Shown: positions 11,023 to 22,113, counted from the first letter of the stretch. The stretch: DNA of 64,000 nucleotides from Cantharellus purpuraceus (GCA_025174535.1 JALBUN010000015.1:53501-117500), one strand, 5' to 3'. Numbers and translations: made by a program. Notes: a model not told the origin generated them from the letters alone.

Positions 11023-14000
11023 ATGCAGAGTGCGGCTTCGATGGAAAACGATGTCAACAAAATCTTCTATGACATTTGCAATTCGAAACAAGCGACTTGA
11101 AATTATGCAATATCCCAGTTGCATAACTATGTATGTATATCCAGTTCTAGTTGGACTTGTGAGTAAGACTTTCCAGGTCGTTTCATGTGGATCATTCGCA
11201 CCCTCGACTGCATCAGTCAAATGGGAGGATGAGGTCAGACGGAATTTACACACCCTGGTAAATTCAAAGACCCTAGAACAGATGCGAGGGGCTATCCTAG
11301 CCATTGGTATGATATCTCTACTGTTGCTCTTACTGAATGAAATTCACCAAATTTTCATAGACGTAATCCTAGAGATCATCAAAGAGGATCCCCTCGATAA
11401 TAGGAGAAATCTCTTCCGCTTTTACAACTATCTAACCACTATATTGTGTCAAACGCAAGACACAAATATTCTCGCTGGAGCTTCATGGTCACTTGGTAGA
11501 CTTATACAGATTAGCGGCACTGTTCTCGGGGAACACTTTGTGGAGGAGCAAATTCCTTATTTTCTCGAAATGGAGGCCAATTCACCATTCAGCACCGTAC
11601 TCGCTTTGAAAGAACTTGCTCGACACAGTCCTGCGTCTTTTTTCCCACACCTTTCAAACGTGTTTCTCTGTATCTGGTGGCTTTTGCAGCATTCACAGGT
11701 ACACCATTTCTCTTTATACAATTTTCCCCTGTTGACTAATGGCAATGGCAGATTGACTTCTGCCATGCCGCTGCACAACTGATGGGATACATACTAGCTG
11801 CTATGGGAGTCCGTGATTTCCAGTCGAACCGAGAATTTATTGCAAATCTGGTCGATAGAGCACAACGCGACCTTGAATCTAATTCAATTGCCGTTCTGCA
11901 TGGTTCGCTGCTTGCATTGCGCGAGTTCTTTCTGTATGCAGAGAAGGTGAGAATTCTTCTTAAGACAACCTGAAATCACTTATTCAGGCCCGTGGTGTTA
12001 TAGGAATTCCTCATGGACCGCTTTCTTGAAATGTGCCAGGCAGTGCTCCGCTTTCGGGTCCACGCAGACCCCGCTGTGAGAAGCGTAGTGATGGATATGA
12101 TCCCAATATTCGCCCGCTTTGACCGGCAGGTTTTCCGTGATCAGTTCTTCCTCAATTGTATGGTTTACTTGATTGAGCGACTTGACTCGACCGACGGCCC
12201 AAAAGGTTAGTGATCACTTGCGCAAATTTGAAATGCCGCTGCTGAAAGTCTTTCAGCATACTTGGCGATTGGCAATTTATCGTCTTCTGTTCAAACAGAT
12301 TTGATCCCCTTCGTTGATGCAATCTTCCAGCACGTGGGAGGCATCCTACGGAAGCACACATAAGATATAGTTCTGAGTCAATTGATCCGTACCACTGATG
12401 TGAACCTCTTTCTGAAGCCGTCAGACTCCTGAATTATTGGATCACGTGTTTGACACAATTGGATTGCTAGCCTGCTCAATGGGCCCTGCCATCGCACACG
12501 CCGTTAATGATCAATTGGAATTGATATTTGCTTGTGAACTCAGCGAGTCCCTTCTCCGTATGCTTGAGACGATAGTGCGATATATCTCGGCGTTACTTGG
12601 CGTAATCCAAGGTCAGAGGGTATTACTTTACTCTCGGAATTTATCTAGTAATCACGCATCATAGTGTGTCTCCTCAATGTTCTTTCCATCATCCTCAGCG
12701 GTCAGCACTTTCAAGTGCAAGGCGCACCGCACCCCCCTGGCGAGACCTATGAGATTCCCACCTCCACCAATGTGAGTTTTGAAGCTTAAAGAAGAGGGGC
12801 TGTGTAGCTAACGATAAACTATCAGTCAAACAAGCATGTTACCCTGGCGCTTACAGTCCTGGGGTCCTTCAATTTCAAGGGCCATTTACTTAATGAATTC
12901 GTTGCCAAGGCTGTCATTCCTTATTTGGATAAAGAAGAAGTGGCCACGCAGAAGGTGGCTGCTCTTACCACTTGCAGGCTTCTTGCAAGGGATCCAATCC
13001 GGTACCAGCGCAGCTATCATGCACTATGTACTCTCGCGAAAACGATGGACAAGCTCTTATCTGTCGCCATTGTGGACTCTGGTGCGTGTCAAATATCATC
13101 TAGTAGGCGGATGAATCATTCATTCGACTTGTGTTTACATAGAACCCACCGTCCGATATACCGTGCTGTCCTCATTAAAGACAAGTCTAGATAAAGCCCT
13201 TTCCCGTGCTGAATATGTCCGAATGCTGGTGATCGCGCTTCATGACGAGGCTGTTGAGAATCGAATTCTGGCCATGCAAATTGTAGGACGCATTGCGAGA
13301 TGTAATACCGGGGATGTTTTGCCTCCTCTGCGGAAATCCTTGATACAACTGTTGACTGAACTAAAGTGTTCATTTTCCCCGTACGTCTGTTGATAACCAT
13401 TATCAGTCGAACTCCACCTATACCCTAATCAGGCAGAGCAAAGAAAGTGCAATTCGTATCCTTGCAGCTCTTTTAATTGCTACACATGCAGTGGTAGAGC
13501 AACATGTCAACGAGGTCCTCAGCGTCCTACTTGATTTCAGCAGGGATTCCAATCCCGTGGTCACTACCCACGTCCTGATTTGCCTCGGACAGCTTATGAC
13601 TGTAGATGACACGGCCGCCGTCTCTAGACAGATTCCTCGGATTATGGCTATCATCTTGTCTTCGTTATCCGGATCTTCGCAAATCCGCTCCACGGCTCTT
13701 GATTGTTTGGGGCGGCTGTGTACTAACATAGGATACGTTATCGTACCAATGGAGCAATATCCCCAACTTCCCCCACTGCTACATGGAATGCTGAAGCGGG
13801 AACAGAGTCCCAATGTGAGACTTCAGGTCATCAAGGTGATTGGTCTGCTAGGCGCACTTGACCCAGTTCAATACCAGGTACGATCTGCTTTGTCGTGACA
13901 TATCTCACATACTAATGCTTAGACTAGGTCAAGGTCCAGGGTTTAGTAATCATGGAGTTTCCTCCCGAATCTATCAATATAGTGCAAGACCCAGATACCG

Positions 14001-15437
14001 AGAAATCCCCCAAGGCGAGATCAGATCCTCCTTCAAAGCCCGATGACCTATACGAAGACCACGTAGTTGACTTACTGTTGGATATTCTTCAGACGCCCTC
14101 ATTAGGCAACCACCATCACTTGGTAATTGACTCGCTCATATCCATTGCAAAGACTCGCGGTATTAAGTTCGCATCCTTCATTCCGAAGGTGAGCTCCTAG
14201 TTATGGCTGACCCAATGTAATAGTATCCTGATATAGGATCATCACTACAGTTCATGCCGACCTTTTGCAACATTATACGAGACGCTATCCCCAGCTTACA
14301 GGGTTACTATCTTGGCCAGCTCACCTTTCTAGTTTGCGCAGTACACGAGCACATCCGTGGTTGTGTCAGTGACCTAATTGAACTCATCCAAGGCATTTGG
14401 GATGCTGCAGCACAGCGCCTGCCACTGGTTGTACTTGTTGAGACCTTAGCTGAAGCCCTCGCATCAGAGCTTAGACCATATGTGGCGGGTCTTATCCCCA
14501 AGCTATTGCTGATACTTCAAGAGAACAAAACGGAACCTCTCGCTGCAATACAAGTCAAAGCTTTAGCCGCTCTGACCGCATTTGCTTTTAACTTGCACGA
14601 CTACTTGAACTTGGTCGTTCTGGTCATCGTCTCGTGTTACGAATGCAGACATACACCTTTTATCCTTCGTAAGGAGGCCATACAGAGTCTTACCGGCCTC
14701 TCTAATACCGTTGAATTGTATCCATATACATCACGGACCATTCACTCCTTGATACCTCTATTAGGAGAGCTTGATGAGCCACTCCATGGTTGATGCACTC
14801 CGTTCATTTACTTATACCCTTGGCAATAGCCTCATAATCTTTATCCCGATCCTAACCAAGGTGTGTAAGGTGACGGAGGTTCTACAATGTCAAGGCTTAT
14901 TGTTGTGTCAAATAGACTCTCAGTAACAACACCGTCGACGTAGAAAAACTTCTGGACCTGTTTTCAAACGTGCTTCACAACCATCCTCTTCCTCCGTTGC
15001 AACGTTCACCTCAGTAAGTCTATCCGTGACGGAATGTTTTCAAAGAGCTGATCAGTTATATCGAAGTATCCCCGAAGAAGAACCGCCAGCAGATTCGGTG
15101 CGGTTGCCAAACCGACATCTTTTGAAACAAGCTTGGGATGTTTCGCGAGTGTCGGACAGCCCTGATGCTTGGATCGCGTGGTTTGCCAACCTCGCAGCTC
15201 AATTCTCCAAAGAGTCGCCATCTGTCTCCTTGAGATCATACATGAACCTTTTTGATGTCTATCCTAATATCTCTACAAAACTATTCAATCCAGCTCTAGC
15301 ATCCTGTTGGGAACATCTGGGCGAACCATTCCAGGTTTGTTATCCTATTCTCACCCAAGCCAATTGCTTACAGCTCTTGGTTAGGAGGATCTAATCCAGA
15401 CATTACAGCGCGTGATGTCTTCTTCTGTCACTCCCGA
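11023..15437 (+). pseudogene. TOR: TOR kinase relic, N-terminal HEAT-repeat half
   Basis: TOR is the PI3K-related kinase that controls growth in response to nutrients. From ATG 11023, exons split by short GT-AG introns follow the TOR HEAT region in order. Examples are DVNKIFYDICNSKQA, KWEDEVRRNLHTLVNS, NYLTTILCQTQDTN, SIAVLHGSLLALRE, FLEMCQAVLRFR and AYLAIGNLSSSVQTDL. The introns at about 11120, 11308, 11700, 12204 and 13878 have normal ends. An in-frame TGA at 11098-11100 falls where an Arg is expected. The coding sequence runs up to 15437, in the early FAT domain (LIQTLQRVMSSSVTPE), where the transposon begins. The stops here and in the second half mark it as a pseudogene, probably a paralogue of a working TOR elsewhere. 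Confidence 0.88.
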
Positions 15438-16000
15438 GACGCTTGTTCGGAATCATGTCAGTATACAATATTCTGATGTATAGGAGATATACATCAGGAT
15501 TTCAATGATACATAAAGCCAGGGAGTTACAATTTGGATATCTTAAAAGATTTCGGATGTGTGAAATTTTCATAAATATAAACATATATTCTATATTTTAA
15601 TAAACTAAAGATAAGATATTTGGTTGAGATGAACATAATTATTTACATGGATATAATAGGAATGTATATATGAATATAATTGGTATTATATAGGGTATTT
15701 AGATATACAAATACCAGGTGGGGATTAAAGATAGTTCAAATTATGTTATAAGTATTGTATAAGAAAGAATCAATGATATTTGGATGTTCCTTCAAGAGAG
15801 TTGCCACCACTAAATCAGGAAAAAAAGAATTATTTTTGAGAATTATGCCAAAATATCAAAATATGTTTTAATCTAGTATATTGTGTAAAATTTGAGAATC
15901 ATGTTGAAATATGAAAACAAGTCCGAATTGAAGTGTATTGTATAAAATTTGAGGAAAATAGGTTGTACATACGTATTTGTTGTATTTCTGAATAAGCGTC
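15438..16000 (+). repeat. Left terminal 563-bp TIR repeat
   Basis: A complete copy of the dispersed unit also found at 22691, 32251, 37288, 37867 and (reversed) 53052. A near-palindrome of about 25 bp lies 34 bp from the left end. It has no coding capacity. The inner flank is TTA. Confidence 0.95.
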
Positions 16001-16533
16001 TTAGGAAAGTCTTGGAAACAAACACCTTTAATGCAGTGAAGCTACTTTTAAAACAAAGTAACTTAGTTAGGGCATAGTGGTAGATAATCTTGTTCTAACA
16101 TAAGACTGTATGACTATCCCTCGTACTTTAGGGTGCAATACCATCAGATTTTCCATCCAAAGTGGTGGAAAATAATGATCCTGCTCCATACTAGTATATA
16201 ACTCTGTTAATTTCTGTTCCAGAAGTGTGCCATCAGTACATCTGTATAAAGTCAGTGATTGGAACCTTGATATTTATAAAGGAACTTACCTCAGAAACAA
16301 ATCATGGAGGGATCCTATCCGAGATATATACCAATCATTAACTCTTCTATCAAACTCTATCTTGCATTGAAGCATAAAAGAGAGCATCTTCATAATGCTT
16401 ATAACATAAAAACATAATAATCATTTTATTAAGAAAGCAAGATGTATATATCTACTGCCTATACAAAATATCAAATGTTCAGAAAAAATGATTATTATGT
16501 TTTTTCATTTCTGTTTTATAAGCAGAGAGGGAT
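16001..16533. other. AT-rich leader inside the transposon
   Basis: No ORF of note. It lies between the left terminal repeat and the first coiled-coil ORF. A stretch at 16071-16150 looks faintly tRNA-like but does not fold convincingly. It could hold a promoter for the ORFs downstream. Confidence 0.4.
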
Positions 16534-16782
16534 TTGAAAATGCCACAAATCTTTGAAGATATAAAAGCAATCAAAGGCTGGATAAGTGACAATGATGCAC
16601 TGATAAAAGCTATGGCAAGTCAAATGGAAGTAAAAGATGAATTAATATCTGATCTTATAAATGTCAAGTCTTGGATGAGTGAAAAGGATAGGCAGATCAC
16701 TATGCTTGAACAACAGGTTAATTCCCAGAGTCAGGAAATTCAGGTGCTTAAGAAACAGGTTGAGGAAAAAATACAATTATAA
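16534..16782 (+). CDS. Coiled-coil protein, transposon ORF, first part
   Basis: An 82-residue ORF with heptad-like spacing (IFEDIKAIKGWISDND, KSWMSEKDRQ, LEQQVNSQSQEIQVLKKQ). It resembles the next ORF, which shares the WMSE..D phrasing, and is probably an upstream exon or frameshifted part of the same gene. A possible intron acceptor (TTGACAG) ends at 16794, but no donor keeps the frame cleanly. I do not recognise the family. Confidence 0.6.
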   Translation: MKMPQIFEDIKAIKGWISDNDALIKAMASQMEVKDELISDLINVKSWMSEKDRQITMLEQQVNSQSQEIQVLKKQVEEKIQL

Positions 16783-16787
16783 CTACT

Positions 16788-17711
16788 TTGACAGACAGGA
16801 AAGAGAATTTAGATGAATGGATGAGTGAAATGAATGATATTGTATCAGGATTTGGAACAGATATTCATAAACTTCAGAGACAGGTTAATAGGTGTGTTGC
16901 CACAATATCAGACCATGGAACAGATATTCATCAACAGGTCAATACACATAATGCAGAGAATCTTATATTGGACTATAGAACAGATATTCATAAACTTCAG
17001 AAACAGGTTAATAGATGTATTGCAACAATATCAGACATTGTGGAATGGAAATCTGAAGTGCATGAGTGGATTGTAGAAACAGATGATACTGTAGTGGAAC
17101 TTGGAACAGACATTAATAAACTTCAGAAACAGGGTGATAAATATAAAGCAATAATATCTGAGATTGTTGACTGGAAATTTGATATGAATCACTGGGCTGG
17201 AAAACAAGAACAGGAGGTAACAAGGTTACAGGAAAATGGTACCAGAAAGGTGACATTTAAGATAGTGAAAAGAGGTGTAGACTATATACTTATAGACTCA
17301 GATCAGTCTTTTAGACTAAATAGAATGGAATTATTCATAAATGGTGAGCCTAGAAAACTATCTACAATATATACTAGAAAGAATGAAATGTCATCATATG
17401 ACGTAGATGGTAATAGGATTAATTTTCAAACATGGAAGCAAGGAATGACTCAAGGTTTAAGGCATCAAGAAAAAAGGTCTAATGAACGATCTCAAACTCC
17501 TAGTTCAAGGCATCAAGAAAAAAGGTCTAAGGAACGATCTGATTCAGACTCTGATCAATCTGATTCAGACTCTGATCAATCTGATTCAGACTCTGATCAA
17601 TCTGATTCAGACTCTGATCAATCTGATTCAGACTCTGATCAATCTGATTCAGACTCTGATCAATCTCAAATTCCTAGTTCAAGAAAAAGATGTAGAGGGA
17701 GAACCCAGTAA
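16788..17711 (+). CDS. Coiled-coil protein with Ser-Asp repeat tail
   Basis: About 300 residues, first ATG at 16821. Three or four diverged repeats of GTDIHKLQ.QVNRC.ATISD alternate with W-containing helices over the first 150 residues, which suggests a long coiled coil. A compact middle follows (TFKIVKRGVDYILIDSDQ). Then comes an Arg/Ser/Gln-rich part with two RHQEKRS phrases, six exact SDSDSDQ repeats and a basic end (SRKRCRGRTQ). The basic end may be a nuclear signal. Function is unknown. It could be an accessory DNA-binding or structural factor of the element, but that is a guess. Confidence 0.65.
   Translation: MTDRKENLDEWMSEMNDIVSGFGTDIHKLQRQVNRCVATISDHGTDIHQQVNTHNAENLILDYRTDIHKLQKQVNRCIATISDIVEWKSEVHEWIVETDDTVVELGTDINKLQKQGDKYKAIISEIVDWKFDMNHWAGKQEQEVTRLQENGTRKVTFKIVKRGVDYILIDSDQSFRLNRMELFINGEPRKLSTIYTRKNEMSSYDVDGNRINFQTWKQGMTQGLRHQEKRSNERSQTPSSRHQEKRSKERSDSDSDQSDSDSDQSDSDSDQSDSDSDQSDSDSDQSDSDSDQSQIPSSRKRCRGRTQ
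17541..17666 (+). repeat. 21-bp tandem repeat, six copies
   Basis: Six back-to-back identical 21-bp units encode SDSDSDQ within the preceding ORF. The identity of the units suggests recent slippage while the frame was kept open. Confidence 0.95.
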
Positions 17712-17725
17712 TGTAAGCCTCCGAA

Positions 17726-18508
17726 GACGTAGGATACAAGGTCACCTTGGAGTGAATGGCTGTCCATGAGCAGTCTAATGATGTCCCTATCTGTTGTTTC
17801 ATTTCTCCATGATTTCCCCTTTAGTAGCTCAACTTCACACGCTTCGTCAGCTGGCTTGATCAGCATTTCTTGCATCATTTGCTCCTCATATTGTGTCATT
17901 GTGCCCTGGGAATTTGTATATAAAAGGGCGCTAGTTTTTGCCTTTGGAATCAAAAAACAAGTTTTCAGCCAACGCTCTAAGTCTACACTCTACATCACAA
18001 TCCATCATCTCTACACTGAGGTAAAACACCTTGGTTCAACGATCAGATTTCCCTCCGCCACCGAGAGGTTGCTTCTCCTGAAACCAGCTGTCGTGTACCT
18101 CCCAACCGGGCTCCGCATTGTCATCCAGTCACAGAGCACGATCAGCCATCGGGACCGACCTTTTGCTCCCATCCTCATCCAACCACAGAGCACTATCCCA
18201 CTTCCCTGTTACGTACCCCTCGACCTGATTGATCTTTTGAGTGCTGAACAACTGCGTTACACACCGCCTGCTTGCTAGGACCATTGCACGCAGGCTTATA
18301 GGATCTATTCCATAAGCTAACCGACACCGAGTGACATCATCGGGCTGCTCAAGGACAACGATTCAATTATCTGGTACACCATGCCGCTGCAAAGTCTCAC
18401 CTACTGTCTGCTCAGTAAGTGCATCATTATCAACCCTCACAGCCAAAAGGCTGTCCTTTGATAATGTGATCAAACTGCTCCTGACAAGGTGACCTTCCAT
18501 CCGACGTC
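17726..18508 (+). mobile_element. 0.78 kb nested block with 24-bp terminal inverted repeats
   Basis: The left end at 17726-17749 and the reverse complement of 18485-18508 match at 21 of 24 positions and share AAGGTCACCTTG. The block is visibly richer in GC than the transposon around it and starts 14 bp after the stop of the SD-repeat ORF. It contains a TATAAAAG box (17919-17926). Its stretch at about 18215-18330 is repeated at 55081-55190. I see no clear target duplication. It is probably a separate small element, or part of an LTR, that landed in the transposon. Confidence 0.55.
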
Positions 18509-18818
18509 ATTACCATGATATGATAATATCCAATCGGCTGGTACACCTATTTAGCTATGCAGCAAAGAATTTGGAATGAAAGACTGGCAAGATAGGAAAC
18601 AAGGAACTGGTAGAAGAATGATAGATGAAAGGACAGGGAATTCTGTATGGGACTTTGTTGTAGTATTCAGAACGAGTGCATGCATCTGGCTATTGACAAC
18701 TTTAGAAAATATATATAATTCAATTTATAAATATTAGATAAAAATATGGACATTCTGCTCTTCAGAACTATGCACATATCTAGTAAATAAATTTTATATA
18801 TCCTTCTTTATTGACATC

Positions 18819-19043
18819 ATGGGTAAAGATAAGAAGTGCAATGATTGGAGTTCTCATGATCTTTGGGATTATGGTATAATGGTTGACACACAATGGACTA
18901 AACAGTTTTTTGAGACAGATTTTAGAGATATTACTTTAGATACTGATGATGAGATCCTCAGTTTTGATTACAAAAAAGATGATGTGAAATGTTTAAAGGA
19001 GTCTTCAAGAAAATTTTTTACATACTTAGATAAGGAAGAATAA
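18819..19043 (+). CDS. Small unknown ORF (74 aa) in transposon
   Basis: It starts MGKDKKCNDWSSHDLWDYG and is acidic in the middle (DTDDEILSFDYKKDD). ATG follows an AT-rich leader with TATATA at about 18795. The codon choice is AT-rich like the transposase. No family recognised. Confidence 0.5.
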   Translation: MGKDKKCNDWSSHDLWDYGIMVDTQWTKQFFETDFRDITLDTDDEILSFDYKKDDVKCLKESSRKFFTYLDKEE

Positions 19044-19065
19044 GGGAAAAAGTGCTTTAGAGGAA

Positions 19066-19311
19066 ATGACAATACCTTGCATTCAAACATCGAGAAAAGT
19101 CCCCCAGTTTTACCTAGTAACTGTTACAAGAGAGCTTGATCATGCTATCACAGAAGGGTTGTTTTCAGAAGTGATAACAAATGTAAGGTGTTGTTTTCCT
19201 GTAACAGTAACAGGTATGAAACATATTAATAGTAGAAAGAATGTTCTACAGTGTTTTGAAGCATTTAAGAAGTTTGTAGATATACTTGATAGGAAATTAG
19301 ATGAGAAATAA
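19066..19311 (+). CDS. Small unknown ORF (81 aa) in transposon
   Basis: It follows the previous ORF by about 20 bp in the same orientation. The protein has a hydrophobic beta-like start (FYLVTVTRELDHAI) and a C-terminal helix (CFEAFKKFVDILDRKLDEK). It could be a downstream exon of the 18819 ORF. No family recognised. Confidence 0.5.
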   Translation: MTIPCIQTSRKVPQFYLVTVTRELDHAITEGLFSEVITNVRCCFPVTVTGMKHINSRKNVLQCFEAFKKFVDILDRKLDEK

Positions 19312-19349
19312 TGAGTTTTGAAAATTAATATATAATAACCAGAGACACC

Positions 19350-19529
19350 ATGTTGAATATACCCGAGATTGGTGATAAGGTATCATTTATCAATGCAAGA
19401 ACACAAATGACAGTGACAGGTATTGTTACATTAGTAACTGGCACTTTGTCAGATGACACTTTGCTAATAACTGTTACTTATGATGACAATGAGATTCAGC
19501 TACCACTACTTGCACTACAACAAGTATAA
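19350..19529 (+). CDS. Very small ORF (59 aa) in transposon
   Basis: It opens MLNIPEIGDKVSFINAR and continues with Thr/Val-rich beta-type sequence to LLALQQV. It reads like a small beta-barrel (GDKVSF..G.V...V.YDDNEIQLPL), but I cannot assign it. It is the third ORF in an ordered cluster on the plus strand. Confidence 0.4.
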   Translation: MLNIPEIGDKVSFINARTQMTVTGIVTLVTGTLSDDTLLITVTYDDNEIQLPLLALQQV

Positions 19530-19822
19530 GATAAATCAGATAAGTGAATATGCAATATTTTTATTCACTCAAATGAAGGCATGTGTGGTGATAGTGAAAA
19601 ATTCAAATTACTTGGAAGTGCAATCATATAACTACTACATCTGTAGTTACAGATTGTAAGGATATTAAATGTCCTAAGAGCTCTGAACATTCAAAAAATA
19701 CTCATCATGATACTAATGGTACTTATTGTTGTGTGAACAAAAGTTCAAATCTTGAAATTATCCAAGTGAAAATAAATGAAAAATGTTGTGAGTGTAGAAA
19801 CTAGGACTTTTAAATCAACTCC

Positions 19823-20473
19823 TTATGAGGATTCTTTGAACATCTGATTTCTTATACTTTGGAATATAATGTCAATAGCATTAGAACACTCTTCAAACTG
19901 AGCTTCTATGCTGTATCCAGAGGAAGGATATACAACAATTGAAACACCCTGATTGTTATTGGTGGTTTCATATAATTTTAACCTACCATCCTTAGTTATG
20001 ATCATACCATAGATTGTGATTTTACTTTTCTTGAAAACTCTCTGCTGTTGTTTCAATGCAACAACCATTGATGTAACCAAATTGTTATACACATCACAGT
20101 TCTTACAAGTTTCCCCAGCAATAGAAATATCACACTTCTTGCCAGTTTCTCTAGCAATAGAAATATTACAACTAGGCAGATTATCCTGTTGCATGGTTTG
20201 CAGACTTGACATACAATGATTTTGTTGAATCCAGGTTGAATTACTTATTTCATTGCCCTTTTCAATCATCTTATTGTACAGTGCTTCTGGTGTTTTATCT
20301 CTTTCCTGAGAAACCGATCCAGCTGGAAAGAAGTCCTTTGGGGGATTTCTTAATCTGAATTTTATGTAGATGGTGTCAGAGTCTATATACAAAGGATTTT
20401 CATCATCCTCTGGTTCTTTTTTAACAAAGACAGTAGATATTTTACTAACAACTTGCTTAGAGACAGACAACAT
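19823..20473 (-). CDS. Unknown 216-aa transposon protein
   Basis: One uninterrupted frame. The N-terminus is basic/acidic (KKEPEDDENPLYIDSD). A Cys-containing repeat occurs twice in the middle (CNISIARETGKK, CDISIAGETCKN), and the C-terminal half looks folded (KSKITIYGMIITKDGRLKLYETTN). It lies head to head with the ORF at 20570, about 100 bp apart, so a shared promoter is likely. It could be the second (Myb-like) protein that Harbinger elements usually carry, but I see no Myb motif. Confidence 0.6.
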   Translation of the reverse strand: MLSVSKQVVSKISTVFVKKEPEDDENPLYIDSDTIYIKFRLRNPPKDFFPAGSVSQERDKTPEALYNKMIEKGNEISNSTWIQQNHCMSSLQTMQQDNLPSCNISIARETGKKCDISIAGETCKNCDVYNNLVTSMVVALKQQQRVFKKSKITIYGMIITKDGRLKLYETTNNNQGVSIVVYPSSGYSIEAQFEECSNAIDIIFQSIRNQMFKESS

Positions 20474-20569
20474 AGCTTCATAGAATAAATATTATTTAAT
20501 TTAAAATTCAATTATCAAAAAAATGAACATATTTTTGTTTTACTGTAATATAAGAGTATCTTAGTCAAA

Positions 20570-20785
20570 ATGCCCTCAGACCAGCAAAAACGCACAAAGG
20601 AGCAAAAAGAGAAAGAGCAAAAAGAGAAAGAGCAAAAAGAGAAAGAAGAAAAAGAGCTTCAGCAACTTAAAATGTGGAATGATCAAAGGGACAGAGCATA
20701 TAATAAGTTGATGGACAATCATTGGAATTTTCTATACACAAAGTGGCCTGTCTTAGAACACAAAAATATCATAGAACAAAACTAA
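20570..20785 (+). CDS. Lys/Glu-rich leader ORF before transposase
   Basis: 71 residues with a KEQKEKEQKEKEEKE run, made by 15-bp tandem repeats, then LQQLKMWNDQRDRAYNKLMDNHWNFLYTKW cut in phrasing like an alpha-helical domain. It is probably the 5' exon of the transposase gene. An intron with a good acceptor (TTGTTTTCAG) would end near 20875. Confidence 0.5.
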   Translation: MPSDQQKRTKEQKEKEQKEKEQKEKEEKELQQLKMWNDQRDRAYNKLMDNHWNFLYTKWPVLEHKNIIEQN

Positions 20786-20861
20786 AAGATATGAATGACA
20801 TGGATGATGTAAAAAAGTAGTATATAACAAGCTTGGACCAATACCAGTATTTTTCTTTCTT

Positions 20862-21931
20862 GTGGTATTGTTTTCAGTTGAAGAACATTCTACACCTTAT
20901 AGAGAGATAGAAAAAGGCTTGTTAGTACTATATCATCTACTCAAAGGTCCTACTTATGAAGAAATAGGAAATTTCATGCCATCAAGTAGCTTTTATGATG
21001 TTCATAAGGAATTTTATGGTCGTCTGCATCATCTTAACTTTGATCTAGATAAACAAGTTACTGATTCACTGCTTACAATGTTCTCAAATATAATAATAAG
21101 GATATTATCAGCTCTTATAAAGAATCCTCCAAAAATGGAATCAGTGACATTACTTCTTGATGGTCATGATACAAGAGGAATTTTGATTGGATCGACATCT
21201 GAAGAGGGGTACTCACATAAATTTAAAAGGCAGGATTTCGTACTCAAGTATGCATTGACATTAATCAAATGGTTCTATTCACCTCACCTTCATTGGCATG
21301 TAAACTAAATCCTGATGCAAAAATGTTTGTAGAGATGGCTGTATGGAATAAAATAGATAAGAATGATCAGATAGGCTTTGATGGAGCTTATCCATCTGCT
21401 ATTCCAGAAGTAGTAAAGGCAAGTATATTAAAGCCTAAGAACTTCTTTTATCCTTTTCGGAAGCCAAAAAATGTTGAACTTAAACCTGAAGAAAAGATTT
21501 TTAATAAGAAGTTTGGTGCCTTTCGTTCAACAGTAGAAGCATTCTTTGGAGGGTTTGCAATATTGTTTGAAAAATTTGATAATAAGAGATCTATTAGAAC
21601 TACAAATCCTGCTGTCTTTAATCTGGAATTAAAGGTAGCATGTCTATTATGGAATATTAAGAAATTTGTAGAACTACGTAAGATCAAACCATCCCCTTAT
21701 CATGAAAAATGGTGTGAACAATATTTTGATTACCCTGAGGAAGAGGACCCAGATATTGAGCCACCCAGATCATTACTTGAAAGAGCAGAAGATGTTGACA
21801 AGATGACTCTATCTCAACAACGACTATTAGAAAGATGTGAGTATGATGTGGAGATGCATTATGAGACTGAAAATGAAGTAGAACAAATAATAAGGCAAAG
21901 AAAAAGGAAAGTACGTAGAATATTTAGTTAA
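20862..21931 (+). pseudogene. PIF/Harbinger-like DDE transposase (frameshifted)
   Basis: It catalyses cut-and-paste transposition. The three acidic residues can be placed: D in VTLLLDGHD (about 21160), D in IGFDGAYPS (about 21375) and E in RSTVEAFFG (about 21535). After the third come FEKFDNKR and a helix (ACLLWNIKKFVEL), typical of DDE_Tnp_4-type enzymes. A one-base frameshift near 21270 breaks the frame between the first and second D. A second one near 21910 separates the chromodomain. The 3-bp target duplication of the element supports the superfamily call. Another IS5-like family is possible. Confidence 0.72.
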
Positions 21932-22058
21932 ATGGAAATGTTATGCAGAGAAAACTTGGGAAGCAACATCAAGCTTTAAATCTACAGAATGTATTAAAGA
22001 GTATTGGAAAGACAATAGTAATAGTATTATTGTATACCTATGCTACATTCAACTGTAA
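21870..22058 (+). pseudogene. Chromodomain at the transposase C-terminus
   Basis: After ENEVEQIIRQRKRK in the transposase frame, shifting by one base gives KYVEYLVKWKCYAEKTWE and then FKSTECIKEYW before a stop at 22056-22058. This is the chromodomain pattern (VE.I...R, YLVKWK.Y...TWE, I..YW). The two tryptophans are present. The first aromatic cage residue appears to be replaced by a polar one. In retrotransposons such domains bind methylated histone H3. A role in targeting this DNA transposon is inference. Confidence 0.75.
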
Positions 22059-22113
22059 ATTTTTTTCCCAGAATAAAATTGAATATTTGTATGTTTTATA
22101 CTTATAGGTATCT

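Noticed and set aside
15438..16000. Reading the 564-bp repeats as ordinary retrotransposon LTRs
   Set aside because: Ends are GACGC..GCGTC inverted repeats, not TG..CA. Duplications are 3 bp, and the interior encodes a DDE transposase with no reverse transcriptase. The LTR-like direct-repeat idea is kept only as a structural alternative.
16071..16150. Possible tRNA or tRNA-derived SINE in the transposon leader
   Set aside because: An A-box-like phrase and a weak anticodon-like stem are visible, but the acceptor stem does not pair and the B box is poor.
17766..18278. 170-codon ORF in the nested TIR block
   Set aside because: It crosses the TATA box and repeat E and has no coding character. 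Part of it recurs at 55 kb as non-coding repeat.
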